64,000 bases of DNA, taken from positions 25,075,777 to 25,139,776 of the forward strand of contig NC_134882.1 of NCBI RefSeq assembly GCF_041734735.1, in the 5' to 3' direction. A program made the position numbers and the translations under genes. How positions within the stretch are numbered: the first letter of the stretch is position 1; every line of letters starts with the position of its first letter. Shown in pieces: positions 53,151 through 62,907 of this stretch. The notes beneath the pieces are model-generated. The model did not search any database. It saw only the letters and a program-made list of their open reading frames with translations, and had not been told where the DNA came from. The stretch is from Babylonia areolata (lineage: Eukaryota; Mollusca; Gastropoda; Neogastropoda; Buccinidae).

Positions 53151-53163
53151 GTTGCTTGTGTTC

Positions 53164-53463
53164 TGAAAACATGGCCAAATGCACACCTAAATTTAATAAA
53201 AAAATCAGTTGAATAATGAAGAAATAGATGAAGAGTGGACAAAACATCACCATCCTATTTTGCCCATATCATATGCATGGGAAAAAAATGGACTCAGTTG
53301 TGAAGAGCACAGGATTAGTCATGAATTTTTACTTTAAGGGGAATGGTTGGGAACTGTCATATTCTAATAAACAATTATTAACTGCACCATGTCATAAATG
53401 ATCAAATCATCTTTAAGCTTCTGGTATGATGTACTTCATTCCATACTAACAGTAAAACAGTAA
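53164..53463. other. Spacer, nothing recognised
   Basis: AT-rich sequence upstream of the transposase-like gene and before the truncated LINE B. No promoter motif or terminal repeat could be identified with confidence. Confidence 0.5.
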
Positions 53464-53495
53464 ATGAGATCCAGGGATATGCTGACAGGCACGAT

Positions 53496-53875
53496 ATGAA
53501 GAGGTTCTATGATGCCTTAAAAGAAGTCTACGGCCCCACATCCTCAGGATCATCCCCCCTCCTCAGTGCAGATGGGAATACCTTGATCACCGAGAAGGAG
53601 AACATTCTCGAACGATGGGCTGAGCACTTCAACAGTGTCTTAAATCGCCCTTCCTCCATAAATGATGAAGCCACAGACCGTCTCCCACAAGTCCCCACCA
53701 ACGAAGCACTGGACGATCCGCCAACACTTCTTGAGACCCAGAAAGCAATCCGTCTGCTATCCAGTGGCAAAGCACCTGGCTCAGACTCCATACCAGCAGA
53801 GGTCTACAAGGATGGAGGCACTGTGCTGACTGAGAAGCTTCATCAGCTGTACTCACTCATGTGGAAAGAAGAGAC
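53496..53875 (+). CDS. LINE B, N-terminal part of the surviving ORF
   Basis: Reads KRFYDALKEVYGPTSSGSS, then ADGNTLITEKENILERWAEH, RPSSINDEATDRLPQVPTNE, LLSSGKAPGSDSIPAEVYKD and LHQLYSLMWKEETIP. This is the standard lead-in to a LINE reverse transcriptase (the GKAPGSD-I-AE motif). The frame shifts by one base at about 53875, where the polymerase frame takes over. Confidence 0.85.
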
Positions 53876-55465
53876 GATCCCCAGGATTTCAAAGATGCAT
53901 CTATCATTCACTTGTACAAGCGAAAGGGGAACCGGCAAGCCTGTGATAACCATCGGGGCATTTCCTTGCTCTCCATCGCAGGCAAGATACTTGCCAGGAT
54001 CCTACTTAACCGCCTCACAGCACACCTTGACCAAGGTCATTTGCCTGAGAGCCAATGTGGTTTCCGGAAAGAGCGCGGAACCACTGACATGGTGTTTGCT
54101 GCAAGGCAGCTGCAAGAGAAATGTCAGGAGCAAAATGCTGATCTGTTCTCCACCTATGTCGACCTCACTAAGGCTTTCGACACCGTGAGTAGAGAGGGAC
54201 TGTGGAAGATCATGGCTAAGTACGGATGCCCTCGGAAATTTATTTCCTTGGTCAGCCAATTCCATGAAGGCATGCAGGCTCGAGTCCAGGACAATGGTGA
54301 AAGATCTGCTCCTTTTGCTGTCACAAATGGTGTCAAGCAAGGCTGCGTCCTGGCTCCAACGCTATTCAGCCTCATGTTCTCTGCAATGCTTACTGATGCC
54401 TTCAGAGATGGCGATGTTGGAATCGGCCTAAAGTACCGAACAGATGGCAAGCTGTTTAACCTCAGAAGGCTTCAAGCAAAAACGAAGGTCATGACAGACA
54501 TCATCAGAGACTTTTTGTTTGCTGATGATTGTGCCCTCAACGCTGGATCTGAAGCTGACATGCAACTCAGCGTCGACAAGTTTGCCACTGCCAGCAGGAA
54601 CTTCGGCCTTACCATCAGCACGAGGAAAACTGAAGTTCTCCATCAGCCAGCCCCAGGGAAACCCTACGTTGAGCCCAACATCACAGTCAACGGTCAGAGA
54701 CTCAGTGCGGTGGAGCGGTTCACATACCTTGGCCTCACACTGTCACGAAATGTGACAATCGACGATGAAGTGAACGTCCGGATTGCAAGAGCAAGCGCAG
54801 CTTTTGGTAGACTCAATGCAAATGTCTGGAACAGAAGAGGCATTAGTCTTGAGACCAAGCTAAAGGTCTACAGAGCAGTAGTTCTCCCCACACTACTGTA
54901 CGGCTGCGAAACTTGGACAGTGTACCAACAACATGCCAAGAAGCTGAACCACTTCCACACAACATGCCTCAGGAAGCTACTGAACATCAAGTGGCAAGAC
55001 AAGACCCCTGACACAGAGGTGCTCGCAAAAGCCACCCTTCCCAGCATCTTCACCATACTGATGCAGTCCCAGCTTCGCTGGGCTGGACACGTGGCGCGCA
55101 TGCCAGACCATCGGCTGCCCAAAAGGCTCTTCTATGGCGAGCTGCAACAAGGGAAGAGATCACACGGAGGTCAGAAGAAGCGCTTCAGAGATACTCTGAA
55201 AGTCTCTCTGAAAGCGTTTGATATCAACCCTGACTCCTGGGAGGAATCTGCAGTGGACCGTGACAAATGGCGCGCTGCTGTGCACAAAGGCGCCAAGTTG
55301 TGCGAGGCCAACAGGACTGCTGCAGCTGTTGAGAAGAGGCAGGCCAGAAAGTCACGGGCAAACAAGCTCCCTGACAATGATATGCCTGTCTTTGTCTGCC
55401 CCAACTGTCAGCGAACATTTCGTGCGCAGAGTGGACTATTCAGCCATCTGCGCACTCACAGATAG
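53861..55465 (+). CDS. LINE B reverse transcriptase and C-terminal zinc finger
   Basis: 534 residues without a stop. Reverse transcriptase motifs in order: HRGISLLSIAGKILARIL, QCGFRKERGTTDMVFAARQL, STYVDLTKAFDTVSREGLW (block A with the catalytic Asp), NGVKQGCVLAPTLFSLMF, and DFLFADDCALNAG (F-A-D-D box). Thumb and C-terminal parts follow (LLYGCETWTVYQQHAKKL, ILMQSQLRWAGHVARMPDH). The protein ends in a C2H2-type finger, CPNCQRTFRAQSGLFSHLRT. There is no RNase H. Catalytic residues look intact, but without the endonuclease this copy cannot act alone. Confidence 0.93.
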   Translation: MERRDDPQDFKDASIIHLYKRKGNRQACDNHRGISLLSIAGKILARILLNRLTAHLDQGHLPESQCGFRKERGTTDMVFAARQLQEKCQEQNADLFSTYVDLTKAFDTVSREGLWKIMAKYGCPRKFISLVSQFHEGMQARVQDNGERSAPFAVTNGVKQGCVLAPTLFSLMFSAMLTDAFRDGDVGIGLKYRTDGKLFNLRRLQAKTKVMTDIIRDFLFADDCALNAGSEADMQLSVDKFATASRNFGLTISTRKTEVLHQPAPGKPYVEPNITVNGQRLSAVERFTYLGLTLSRNVTIDDEVNVRIARASAAFGRLNANVWNRRGISLETKLKVYRAVVLPTLLYGCETWTVYQQHAKKLNHFHTTCLRKLLNIKWQDKTPDTEVLAKATLPSIFTILMQSQLRWAGHVARMPDHRLPKRLFYGELQQGKRSHGGQKKRFRDTLKVSLKAFDINPDSWEESAVDRDKWRAAVHKGAKLCEANRTAAAVEKRQARKSRANKLPDNDMPVFVCPNCQRTFRAQSGLFSHLRTHR

Positions 55466-55574
55466 ATTCATGAGCATCCTTCCCCCCACCCCACCACCAC
55501 CCTCCCCCCATCCCCCATCTGGATGACAACGATGGTCATCATCGATCTCGATGGACACACCACCACCACCACCA

Positions 55575-56944
55575 ATAGTAAATCAAGCATGTACTTAAAA
55601 AAAAAGTCTAGGTGTTATGACAAATAAAATCTAAACAAAGTAACTGATGGGCTGCATGAAAACTTTTTCTTCTTAAAATAAAATGTGACCAAAAAATAAC
55701 ATTTCCATTCCCAGTTAAGTCTTTTAAAGTTATTTTCGAAATATTATGATGCAAACTCATTATTGCGCCAAATCGGATGAGAATTAAAAGACTGCAGCTA
55801 ATAATCACGGATTACAGTTGAACATCACTGTTACGACAAACATTTTTGGTCGGTCGTCAGGATGACACACAACCACGTGTCGCAATGTGAAGGACTAACA
55901 AAGACTTTCAACCCACAAAGGGCCAATGTATCACAGAAAGCAATGTGCAACAAACTTCGACTAACTTTCTTTTTAATCGAAAAGAAGAAGGAAACAGAAT
56001 AACGCAAACTTAGAACAATAAACACGTCAAACCATACCTGATTTCTTGTCGAACGTAAGATCTTGTTGAACGTCAGAAAGACCGATAAAATGACGACAAA
56101 CTTTCAACTGCAACAACTTTCGTTCCGCGCCGTTTTCATTGACTGGAAGTAGAACAGATGTGTGTTGCGATGTTCCGGATGTCGTGAAGAAACAGAAATA
56201 TGAATATTTTTTATAACAAGCAAAATATTCCTTTGATAGTTGAACGTCAGATATGACGACAAAACGGAACTGGTGGACAAAACTGTTAAAAAATAAATAA
56301 TCCGTTGCCTTTCAAAAATTTGCAGTTTGCAGTGTTATTTTGCGACATACCCAAAGGAAATAATCCCATTTCTGTTCAGTTTTGACCGATATTCACGAGA
56401 TAATAATTGTGTGAACCTGTACCGACACAGTTGCGACACGAATGACGTCCGAAAGGTTAAACTTTAGCGAGCGATTTTACGCAAATGCATGTATGCTGAG
56501 GTCCCTTATGGTATTATCTGTGTGAAATAAAGGTTTAACAAGCATAATCGATCATTTTTATCCTGTTTACTTGTGTCGCATTCACTATAACTTTCACCAA
56601 CATATGCTGGTGTCTTGGTGTCCGTTTTTCATTGCCGGAAATAGACACAAAAATTATACATTTATTGACACAAATCAGACACACACTTAGGAAGCGCTTT
56701 GAATTTATTTGTGATATATCTTTATTCAATTTCATACCCATTCCACAAAGAAAAACACACAAGTCATTTCATAAACATTTTTTATTTTCATTTTAGAAGG
56801 GTCACTGTCAGTTTGCACACCTTTTGACACTGAGTCATGTAACACTTCAACTTGACAAAAAGTAGACAACTGCACATTTCCCCACAAACATTGACACCTA
56901 CACAGAGGATCTGCCAAGACAGCCACAACTACACCACCACTGAC
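55575..56944. other. RanGAP1 intron sequence; start of the right duplicated copy
   Basis: No gene. From 55805 on it matches position 1 onward of the window. Contains ordinary AT-rich intron sequence and short CA repeats. Confidence 0.7.
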
Positions 56945-57103
56945 CTTAGACATTTCCACACCTCCAGCCTCAGTGAAAGTGTTGTCGTTGAGGTTGAGCA
57001 CTCGTAGTCTGGTGTTCACAGCAATGGCTTCCACAAGGGCTGTGATGCCCGGCAAGTTGATTCCATTCTGAGGCATGGCCAGCTCCTCGAGTGTGCCCAT
57101 CAC
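56945..57103 (-). CDS. RANGAP1: RanGAP1 exon (leucine-rich repeats)
   Basis: A 159-bp, 53-codon exon, phase 0 at both ends, with acceptor TTTGCAG and donor GTCAGT. It reads [19 protein letters not shown], then [19 protein letters not shown] and [15 protein letters not shown]. Animal RanGAP1 has GTLEEVHMPQNGINHPGIT and [17 protein letters not shown] here, an almost residue-by-residue match. MPQNGI and LNDNTF are the conserved repeat cores facing Ran. The next exon in the gene is 28 kb downstream at 28453-28566. Confidence 0.95.
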
Positions 57104-57416
57104 CTGCAAAACCAACACAGGGCTTCCCATAATGCATAAATGTCCGTCCCCGATGCTTTCAAAATGGAAAAGACACTGCATTTTCATCCAAGTAGGTATC
57201 TGGGACATTCTAAAAATTTCTAGAACAAACGCATAAAAAAAGTTAAAATCATGTCATGTATAGGACCTTCAGTCTGACCCTATGATCATCTACAATGAAG
57301 AGGATGAGTTTGACCAAAGACCTACAAAGTACAATCCAGCTAATCTCTGCACACACATTCATGCATACAATCTGCACATGAACGGACCCTGAACAGTGAA
57401 CTGAACACATGCATAC

Positions 57417-57551
57417 CTTAAAAGCAGCAGCAAGGGCAGTAGCTCCATCGTTCTCCAAGCGATTTCTCCCCGACACAAACACCCTGAGTGCCAATGGGGT
57501 GCCAGCTGCCACACTACTTTTGTGACACTCTGACAGACATTCAGACAGCAT
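57417..57551 (-). CDS. RANGAP1: RanGAP1 exon (leucine-rich repeats)
   Basis: A 135-bp, 45-codon exon between acceptor TTGACAG and donor GTATGC, phase 0 on both sides. It reads [19 protein letters not shown], then [19 protein letters not shown] and ALAAAFK. The stretch [21 protein letters not shown] is a signature of RanGAP1, and its Arg in GRNRLEND lies at the Ran interface in the known family structures. The leading Met is an internal codon of the exon, not the start of the protein. Earlier exons are not seen between here and the window end. Confidence 0.95.
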
Positions 57552-58338
57552 CTGTCAAAACACACACACAAATTTAAAGATTCATCAAATACAAGAATAC
57601 AGCATGTTTGTTCACACACACATACATGCACATAAACACAAACAGGGTACCAATACACACACACACATGTAACAAGTATAAACACACACTCGTGGTCATG
57701 CATGTCACAACTCATGACTTCTCTATTTTCATCCTTGATTAACATTTGATGGGGTTTTCCATGACACGCCATGGCAGTGTTTTACAATGTTTTGTGTGAT
57801 GCAATTTTCCTGTGATGTTGTCTTTTTGGGGTGTGAGATATTTTTGGAGAATGATGAGGGACTAACTGAATGGATAATGTGTGGCGCTGCAGATTGTTGA
57901 GTTTGCCCTGTGTGGAGACCTCATACTTTTTATGCTGCTGATCAACTAGATCTATTTTTAGATCTGTGGTTTCAATGCCTGGCTTTGTGAAGTCTTGTTG
58001 TAGAGCTCAATGTAGTTTAGGTTTTGCTCAGATGTTTTGGAAACCAACTTTACATGACTTATCTTAGTAAGTATTTGAATGATAGGTTTCATAATTAAGT
58101 TAATGCCATGGTTTTCTATTGTGAAACAATTTTCTTTCTGACACAACCACCAAGAACTATGTCAAATAGCAGACAAATTTTTCAGTGAGATACTGAGAAG
58201 TTCAACTGGTATTGTTCAACTTTGTGATTGCATAACATACTTACTCTCTTTTCTTACTTCTGTTTTATTTTGCACACACACACATATATACTAAATATAG
58301 ATACCCCCTCCCCTCCCCCCATATACATATATATATAT
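57552..58338. other. RanGAP1 intron, with (CA)n and (TA)n tracts
   Basis: Ordinary intron sequence; CA repeats at 57555-57675 and CA/TA repeats at 58275-58338. No exon is recognised before the LINE begins. Confidence 0.6.
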
Positions 58339-58455
58339 GGTGGTGGTGGTGGTGGTGTGTCCATCGAGATCGATGATGACCATCTTGTCATCCAGATGGG
58401 GGATGGGGGATGGGGGGAGGGTGGTGGTGGGGTGGGGGGAAGGATGCTCATGAAT

Positions 58456-59151
58456 CTATCTGTGAGTGCGCAGATGGCTGAATAGTCCAATCTGCGCACG
58501 AAATGTTCGCTGACAGTTGGGGCAGACAAAGACAGGCATATCATTGTCAGGGAGCTTGTTTGCCCGTGACTTTCTGGCCTGCCTCTTCTCAACAGCTGCA
58601 GCAGTCCTGTTGGCCTCGCACAACTTGGCGCCTTTGTGCACAGCAGCGCGCCATTTGTTACGGTCCACTGCAGATTCCTCACAGGAGTCAGGGTTGATAT
58701 CAAACGCTTTCAGAGAGACTTTCAGAGTATCTCTGAAGCGCTTCTTCTGACCTCCGTGTGATCTCTTCCCTTGTTGCAGCTTGCCATAGAAGAGCCTTTT
58801 GGGCAGCCGATGGTCTGGCATGCGCGCCACGTGTCCAGCCCAGCGAAGCTGGGACTGCATCAGGATGGTGAAGATGCTGGGAAGGGTGGCTTTTGCGAGC
58901 ACCTCTGTGTCTGGGGTCTTGTCTTGCCACTTGATGTTCAGTAGCTTCCTGAGGCATGTTGTGTGGAAGTGGTTCAGCTTCTTGGCATGTTGTTGGTACA
59001 CTGTCCAAGTTTCGCAGCCGTACAGTAGTGTGGGGAGAACTACTGCTCTGTAGACCTTTAGCTTGGTCTCAAGACTAATGCCTCTTCTGTTCCAGACATT
59101 TGCATTGAGTCTACCAAAAGTTGCACTTACTCTTGCAATCCTGACATTCAC
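58456..59151 (-). CDS. LINE C, C-terminal part with zinc finger
   Basis: 231 residues from the thumb to the end: VRIARVSATFGRLNANVWN, LLYGCETWTVYQQHAKKL, FRDTLKVSLKAFDINPDS, then the C2H2-like CPNCQRTFRAQIGLFSHLRT and stop. Nearly identical to copy B. It is separated from the next piece upstream by a break near 59160. Confidence 0.9.
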   Translation of the reverse strand: MNVRIARVSATFGRLNANVWNRRGISLETKLKVYRAVVLPTLLYGCETWTVYQQHAKKLNHFHTTCLRKLLNIKWQDKTPDTEVLAKATLPSIFTILMQSQLRWAGHVARMPDHRLPKRLFYGKLQQGKRSHGGQKKRFRDTLKVSLKAFDINPDSCEESAVDRNKWRAAVHKGAKLCEANRTAAAVEKRQARKSRANKLPDNDMPVFVCPNCQRTFRAQIGLFSHLRTHR

Positions 59152-59172
59152 TTCATCGTCGATGGTCGCATT

Positions 59173-59649
59173 TCATGACAGTGTGCTGCCAAGGTATGTG
59201 AACCGCTCCACCGCACTGAGTCTCTGACCGTTGACTGTGATGTTGGGCTCAACGTAGGGTTTCCCTGGGGCTGGCTGATGGAGAACTTCAGTTTTCCTCG
59301 TGCTGATGGTAAGGCCGAAGTTCCTGCTGGCAGTGGCAAACTTGTCGACGCTGAGTTGCATGTCAGCTTCAGATCCAGCGTTGAGGGCACAGTCATCAGC
59401 AAACAAAAAGTCTCTGATGATGTCTGTCATGACCTTCGTTTTTGCTTGAAGCCTTCTGAGGTTAAACAGCTTGCCATCTGTTCGGTACTTTAGGCCGATT
59501 CCAACATCGCCATCTCTGAAGGCATCAGTAAGCATTGCAGAGAACATGAGGCTGAACAGCGTTGGAGCCAGGACGCAGCCTTGCTTGACACCATTTGTGA
59601 CAGCAAAAGGAGCAGATGTTTCGCCATTGTCCTGGACTCGAGCCTGCAT
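59173..59649 (-). CDS. LINE C, reverse transcriptase palm
   Basis: 158 residues holding NGVKQGCVLAPTLFSLMF and the catalytic FLFADDCALNAG box, then SRNFGLTISTRKTEVLHQ and VERFTYLGSTLS. The same order as copy B; catalytic Asp pair present. Confidence 0.9.
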   Translation of the reverse strand: MQARVQDNGETSAPFAVTNGVKQGCVLAPTLFSLMFSAMLTDAFRDGDVGIGLKYRTDGKLFNLRRLQAKTKVMTDIIRDFLFADDCALNAGSEADMQLSVDKFATASRNFGLTISTRKTEVLHQPAPGKPYVEPNITVNGQRLSAVERFTYLGSTLS

Positions 59650-59661
59650 GCCTTCATGGAA

Positions 59662-60489
59662 TTAGCTGACCAAGGAAATAAATTTCCGAGGGCGTCCGTA
59701 CTTGGCCATGATCTTCCACAGTCCCTCTCTACTCACGGTGTCGAAGGCCTTAGTGAGGTCGACATAGGTGGAGAACAGATCAGCATTTTGCTCCTGACAT
59801 TTCTCTAGTAGCTGCCTTGCAGCAAACACCATGTCGGTGGTTCCTCGCTCTTTCCGGAATCCACACTGGCTCTCAGGCAAATGACCTTGGTCAAGGTGTG
59901 CTGTGAGGCGGTTTAGTAGGATCCTGGCAAGTATCTTGCCTGCGATGGAGAGCAAGGAAATGCCCCGATGGTTATCACAGGCTTGCCGGTTCCCCTTTCG
60001 CTTGTACAAGTGAATGATAGATGCATCTTTGAAATCCTGGGGGATCGTCTCTTCTTTCCACATGAGTGAGTACAGCTGATGAAGCTTCTCAGTCAGCACA
60101 GTGCCTCCATCCTTGTAGACCTCTGCTGGTATGGAGTCTGAACCAGGTGCTTTGCCACTGGATAGCAGACGGATTGCTTTCTGGGTCTCAAGAAGTGTTG
60201 GTGGATCGTCCAGTGCTTCGTTGGTGGGGACTTGTGGGAGACGGTCTATGGCTTCATCATTTATGGAGGAAGGGCGATTTAAGACACTGTTGAAGTGCTC
60301 AGCCCATCGTTCGAGAATGTTCTCCTTCTCGGTGATCAAGGTATTCCCATCTGCACTGAGGAGGGGGGATGATCCTGAGGATGTGGGGCCGTAGACTTCT
60401 TTTAAGGCATCACAGAACCTCTTCATATCGTGCCTGTCAGCATATCCCTGGATCTCATCAGCTTTGTCACTCAGCCACTTATCCTGCAT
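59662..60489 (-). CDS. LINE C, reverse transcriptase fingers
   Basis: 275 residues from DKWLSDKADEIQGYADRH through SSGKAPGSDSIPAEVY, HRGISLLSIAGKILARIL and QCGFRKERGTTDMVF to STYVDLTKAFDTVSREGLW, which has the first catalytic Asp. It ends at a frame break near 59655. Confidence 0.9.
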   Translation of the reverse strand: MQDKWLSDKADEIQGYADRHDMKRFCDALKEVYGPTSSGSSPLLSADGNTLITEKENILERWAEHFNSVLNRPSSINDEAIDRLPQVPTNEALDDPPTLLETQKAIRLLSSGKAPGSDSIPAEVYKDGGTVLTEKLHQLYSLMWKEETIPQDFKDASIIHLYKRKGNRQACDNHRGISLLSIAGKILARILLNRLTAHLDQGHLPESQCGFRKERGTTDMVFAARQLLEKCQEQNADLFSTYVDLTKAFDTVSREGLWKIMAKYGRPRKFISLVS

Positions 60490-60773
60490 CTGGCGTAACT
60501 TTTGCTGAACAGTCCTGCGGATGGCATTGTACGCATCCTTTTTGATGTGGACTTTGGGTTGCTCAGGTGGGCTTGCTGCAGACGGCGTTTCTCATCCAGA
60601 AGCTGCTTGATTTCATCAGAGTTTTCATCAAACCAGTCTTTGTGCTTTCTGGTCATGGGTCCCAGGGTCTCTGAAGCTGTACTATAGATCAGCTCACGCA
60701 GGGTCCTCCAGTCAGACTCCACATTATGGTTGTCCAGAGAGGCGGATTCCAGACGATCTTCCAGCAGCTCCAC
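60471..60773 (-). CDS. LINE C, linker between endonuclease and reverse transcriptase
   Basis: 100 residues in a third frame: ELLEDRLESASLDNHNVES, DWRTLRELIYSTASETLG, HKDWFDENSDEIKQLLDEK. Typical LINE linker sequence (the KDWFDEN-EI--L--K motif). It overlaps its neighbours because the frame is broken on both sides. Confidence 0.85.
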   Translation of the reverse strand: MELLEDRLESASLDNHNVESDWRTLRELIYSTASETLGPMTRKHKDWFDENSDEIKQLLDEKRRLQQAHLSNPKSTSKRMRTMPSAGLFSKSYARCRISG

Positions 60774-61752
60774 AAAGGACTGTTTGATGGTGATGTTTTT
60801 TCAGCTTAGCGATGTTGAGCCGTTTTGGAGCCTTCTGGCCTTGGGGGCATCTCTTGGGCTGGATTCGAATATTCAGCTTCGAGACTACAAGGCGATGGTC
60901 TGTCCAACACTCGGTGCCGCACATGGTCTTTGTTACACGTACATCTTGCCTATCCCTTTTCCCGACGATGACATAATCGATGAGATGCCAATGCTTTGAG
61001 CGAGGGTGCATCCATGATGTCCTGTTATGGGTAGGGAGGCAGAAAACTGTGTTGGTTATCAGCAGTTCGTGCTCTGCACAGGTCTGAAGCAAAAGCAATC
61101 CATTTGGGTTGCAGTGGCCCACACCGTGCTTTCCAATCACTCCATCCCAGGAGATGTAGTCAGAGCCAACTCTAGCATTGAAGTCCCCAAGAATGATGAG
61201 CTTGTCTGCTTTAGGGATGGCAGCAATGACAGAGTGAAGGTCCTCGTAGAACTTCGCCTTCACTTCATCCGGGTTGGTCATGGTTGGGGCGTAGGCACTG
61301 ACAATGGTGAGGTGCTTCTGGCCAGATGCCAGTGGGAGTTTCATGGTTATAAGCCTATCGTTGACTCCCTTTGGGATTCCAGCTAGCTTGCTGACAAGTG
61401 CTGTTTTTACTGCAAAACCAACACCAGCCTCACGTCGCTCTTCGCTTCCTCGTCCACTCCAGAAGAAGGTGTAACCAGATCCCCGTTCACAGAGCTCGCC
61501 TTCGCCTGCAAGCCGAGTCTCACTCAAGGCTGCGATGTCGATATTGTATCTGGCGAGTTCGGATGCAACTAGTGCTGTTCTCCTTTGGGGTCTGTCCGCG
61601 TTATCTCTGTCCAGGAGAGTCCTTATGTTCCAAGCACCAATGGTGAGAGGAACGATCCTTGTTTTTTTTCTTTTCTTTCTCTTTGTTTCGACCGCTGATG
61701 TAGGGTCCCCGCCAGCCGCGGTATGCTGGCCAGGGTGATATGGAGCAGGCAA
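60724..61752 (-). CDS. LINE C, AP-type endonuclease
   Basis: 342 residues. It begins MPAPYHPGQHTAAGGDPTS, then the endonuclease: [113 protein letters not shown] and CGTECWTDHRLVVSKLNI. All the usual catalytic positions (N, E, D-F-N, D-H) are present. It nicks target DNA to prime reverse transcription. The last 25 or so residues are out of frame. Confidence 0.93.
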   Translation of the reverse strand: MPAPYHPGQHTAAGGDPTSAVETKRKKRKKTRIVPLTIGAWNIRTLLDRDNADRPQRRTALVASELARYNIDIAALSETRLAGEGELCERGSGYTFFWSGRGSEERREAGVGFAVKTALVSKLAGIPKGVNDRLITMKLPLASGQKHLTIVSAYAPTMTNPDEVKAKFYEDLHSVIAAIPKADKLIILGDFNARVGSDYISWDGVIGKHGVGHCNPNGLLLLQTCAEHELLITNTVFCLPTHNRTSWMHPRSKHWHLIDYVIVGKRDRQDVRVTKTMCGTECWTDHRLVVSKLNIRIQPKRCPQGQKAPKRLNIAKLKKHHHQTVLCGAAGRSSGIRLSGQP

Positions 61753-62545
61753 TTTTTAGGGCACCTTTTCTAGCCCCTTCCTCATGCCAGGGAGGTGAGC
61801 AGTGCATTCCTAAAGAGGGCTGCTCAGACGCTCAGACGGCTGCCGAGCTCCATCGCTGCTCCTGTCGACGAAGAACGACCCTATGGCCTGAGCCGCCTGT
61901 GTGCAGGTCTGCGGCTGCGACTGCCAGTGTACCCACACCTGTCGTTTCGTCGCTCGCCTGTCGCCACAGGACTTGGGGATGATGAAATGATGAAGGATGA
62001 AAGGTCATTTAGGATGACTGATGACTTGCGCGATGAGTTTGTTTAAAGTGAAGAGGAGCTGCGCAACGTCGACCTCACTCTCTCGTCCGGGTCCACCAAT
62101 TTCCAGTGGCAAGACTAAGTCGAGACGACTGGAGGATGAGCACGGATGCAGTGGATGACCAAGATATCCTTTCGGTGTCTCATCTTGCTCTCTGCACTCC
62201 ACAGTGCGTTGCTGTAACCGCCTTCCTCTCCGTTGAACCGATAGGTTTCTTCCGCAGATTCTGCCGGATCCAGACTTCGCATACATGGGTAGACATACCC
62301 CGGGGGCCAACTGCGTGTGGCATGCACACAGCACGGTGGAGCTAGATGGCCGTCGGTGGCTCTCCTGAGCCGACGCCCTTTTATGGATCTCCATAAGGGT
62401 GTCTAGCCACCCGCCTCACCAGTCCCAGAAGGGAGTGGTGGGAGTGCCGGTTTAGTCGTCGGCAACCCGACCCTGAACAGGTTGTACTGGATTACAGGTT
62501 ACCAGTAGCAGATCTAATGACCTGACCTGACACTGAACATTACAG

Positions 62546-62655
62546 AGAGAGAGAGAGAAAGTATACAACACACACACATACATATATATTTATATAATAT
62601 ATATATACACACACATACAGAGAGAGTACACAACACACATACACACACACAAATA
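62546..62655. repeat. GA / CA / TA simple-sequence spacer
   Basis: Counterpart of 7236-7358, between the 5' end of LINE C and the DIRS-type element. Confidence 0.85.
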
Positions 62656-62845
62656 GGAGGAGTTTGTATTATACTCCATGTTTGGTGTTAAATATACTTA
62701 CCATGTCAAACTGATGCAAACTAGGCCTATTGGTTTGCTCTGCTTGGCCAAATTTCGCGCGGCTAACAGTGAAAAGACGGGCCCACCGCTCTCAGCCAAT
62801 CAAACGCCTCTAAAAACTATAAGCGCTTAATCATTCCGTGGCCAT
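62656..62845. repeat. 3' inverted terminal repeat of DIRS element C
   Basis: The outer 55 bases (62656-62710) are a perfect inverted complement of 62908-62962. The inner part matches the complement of 13528-13692 in copy A. Confidence 0.9.
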
Positions 62846-62907
62846 GAACAAAAATGCCCCATGAGAACCACGGCGGAGACGCGGGGACGGACGGGCGGGC
62901 ATTCGAG

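Larger units (their letters stand above)
53464..55574 (+). mobile_element. RTE-like LINE copy B, 5'-truncated
   Basis: A plus-strand copy, closely similar to 58339-60460 in inverted orientation. It starts within the linker before the reverse transcriptase and ends with the same 3' untranslated region and an (ACC)n tail at 55556-55574. 5' truncation is typical of target-primed reverse transcription. Its high similarity to copy C, by eye at the level of a few differences per hundred bases or fewer, argues for recent activity of the family. Confidence 0.93.
58339..62545 (-). mobile_element. RTE-like LINE copy C, nearly full length
   Basis: A 4.2-kb minus-strand LINE: a 5' untranslated region from about 62545 to 61753, one long coding region (61752-58456) and a short 3' untranslated region ending in a (ACC)n tail at 58339-58360. 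One ORF with endonuclease, reverse transcriptase and C-terminal zinc finger, no RNase H and a microsatellite tail suggests the RTE group; the exact clade is not certain. The coding region is broken about four times (near 60760, 60485, 59655 and 59160). Confidence 0.92.

Noticed and set aside
62340-62545. Hairpin in the LINE 5' leader (GTCGGCTC / GAGCC-CCGAC) as a self-cleaving ribozyme
   Set aside because: Some LINEs carry HDV-like ribozymes at their 5' ends, but the nested double-pseudoknot pairing could not be drawn from this sequence by eye; only a simple hairpin is supported.
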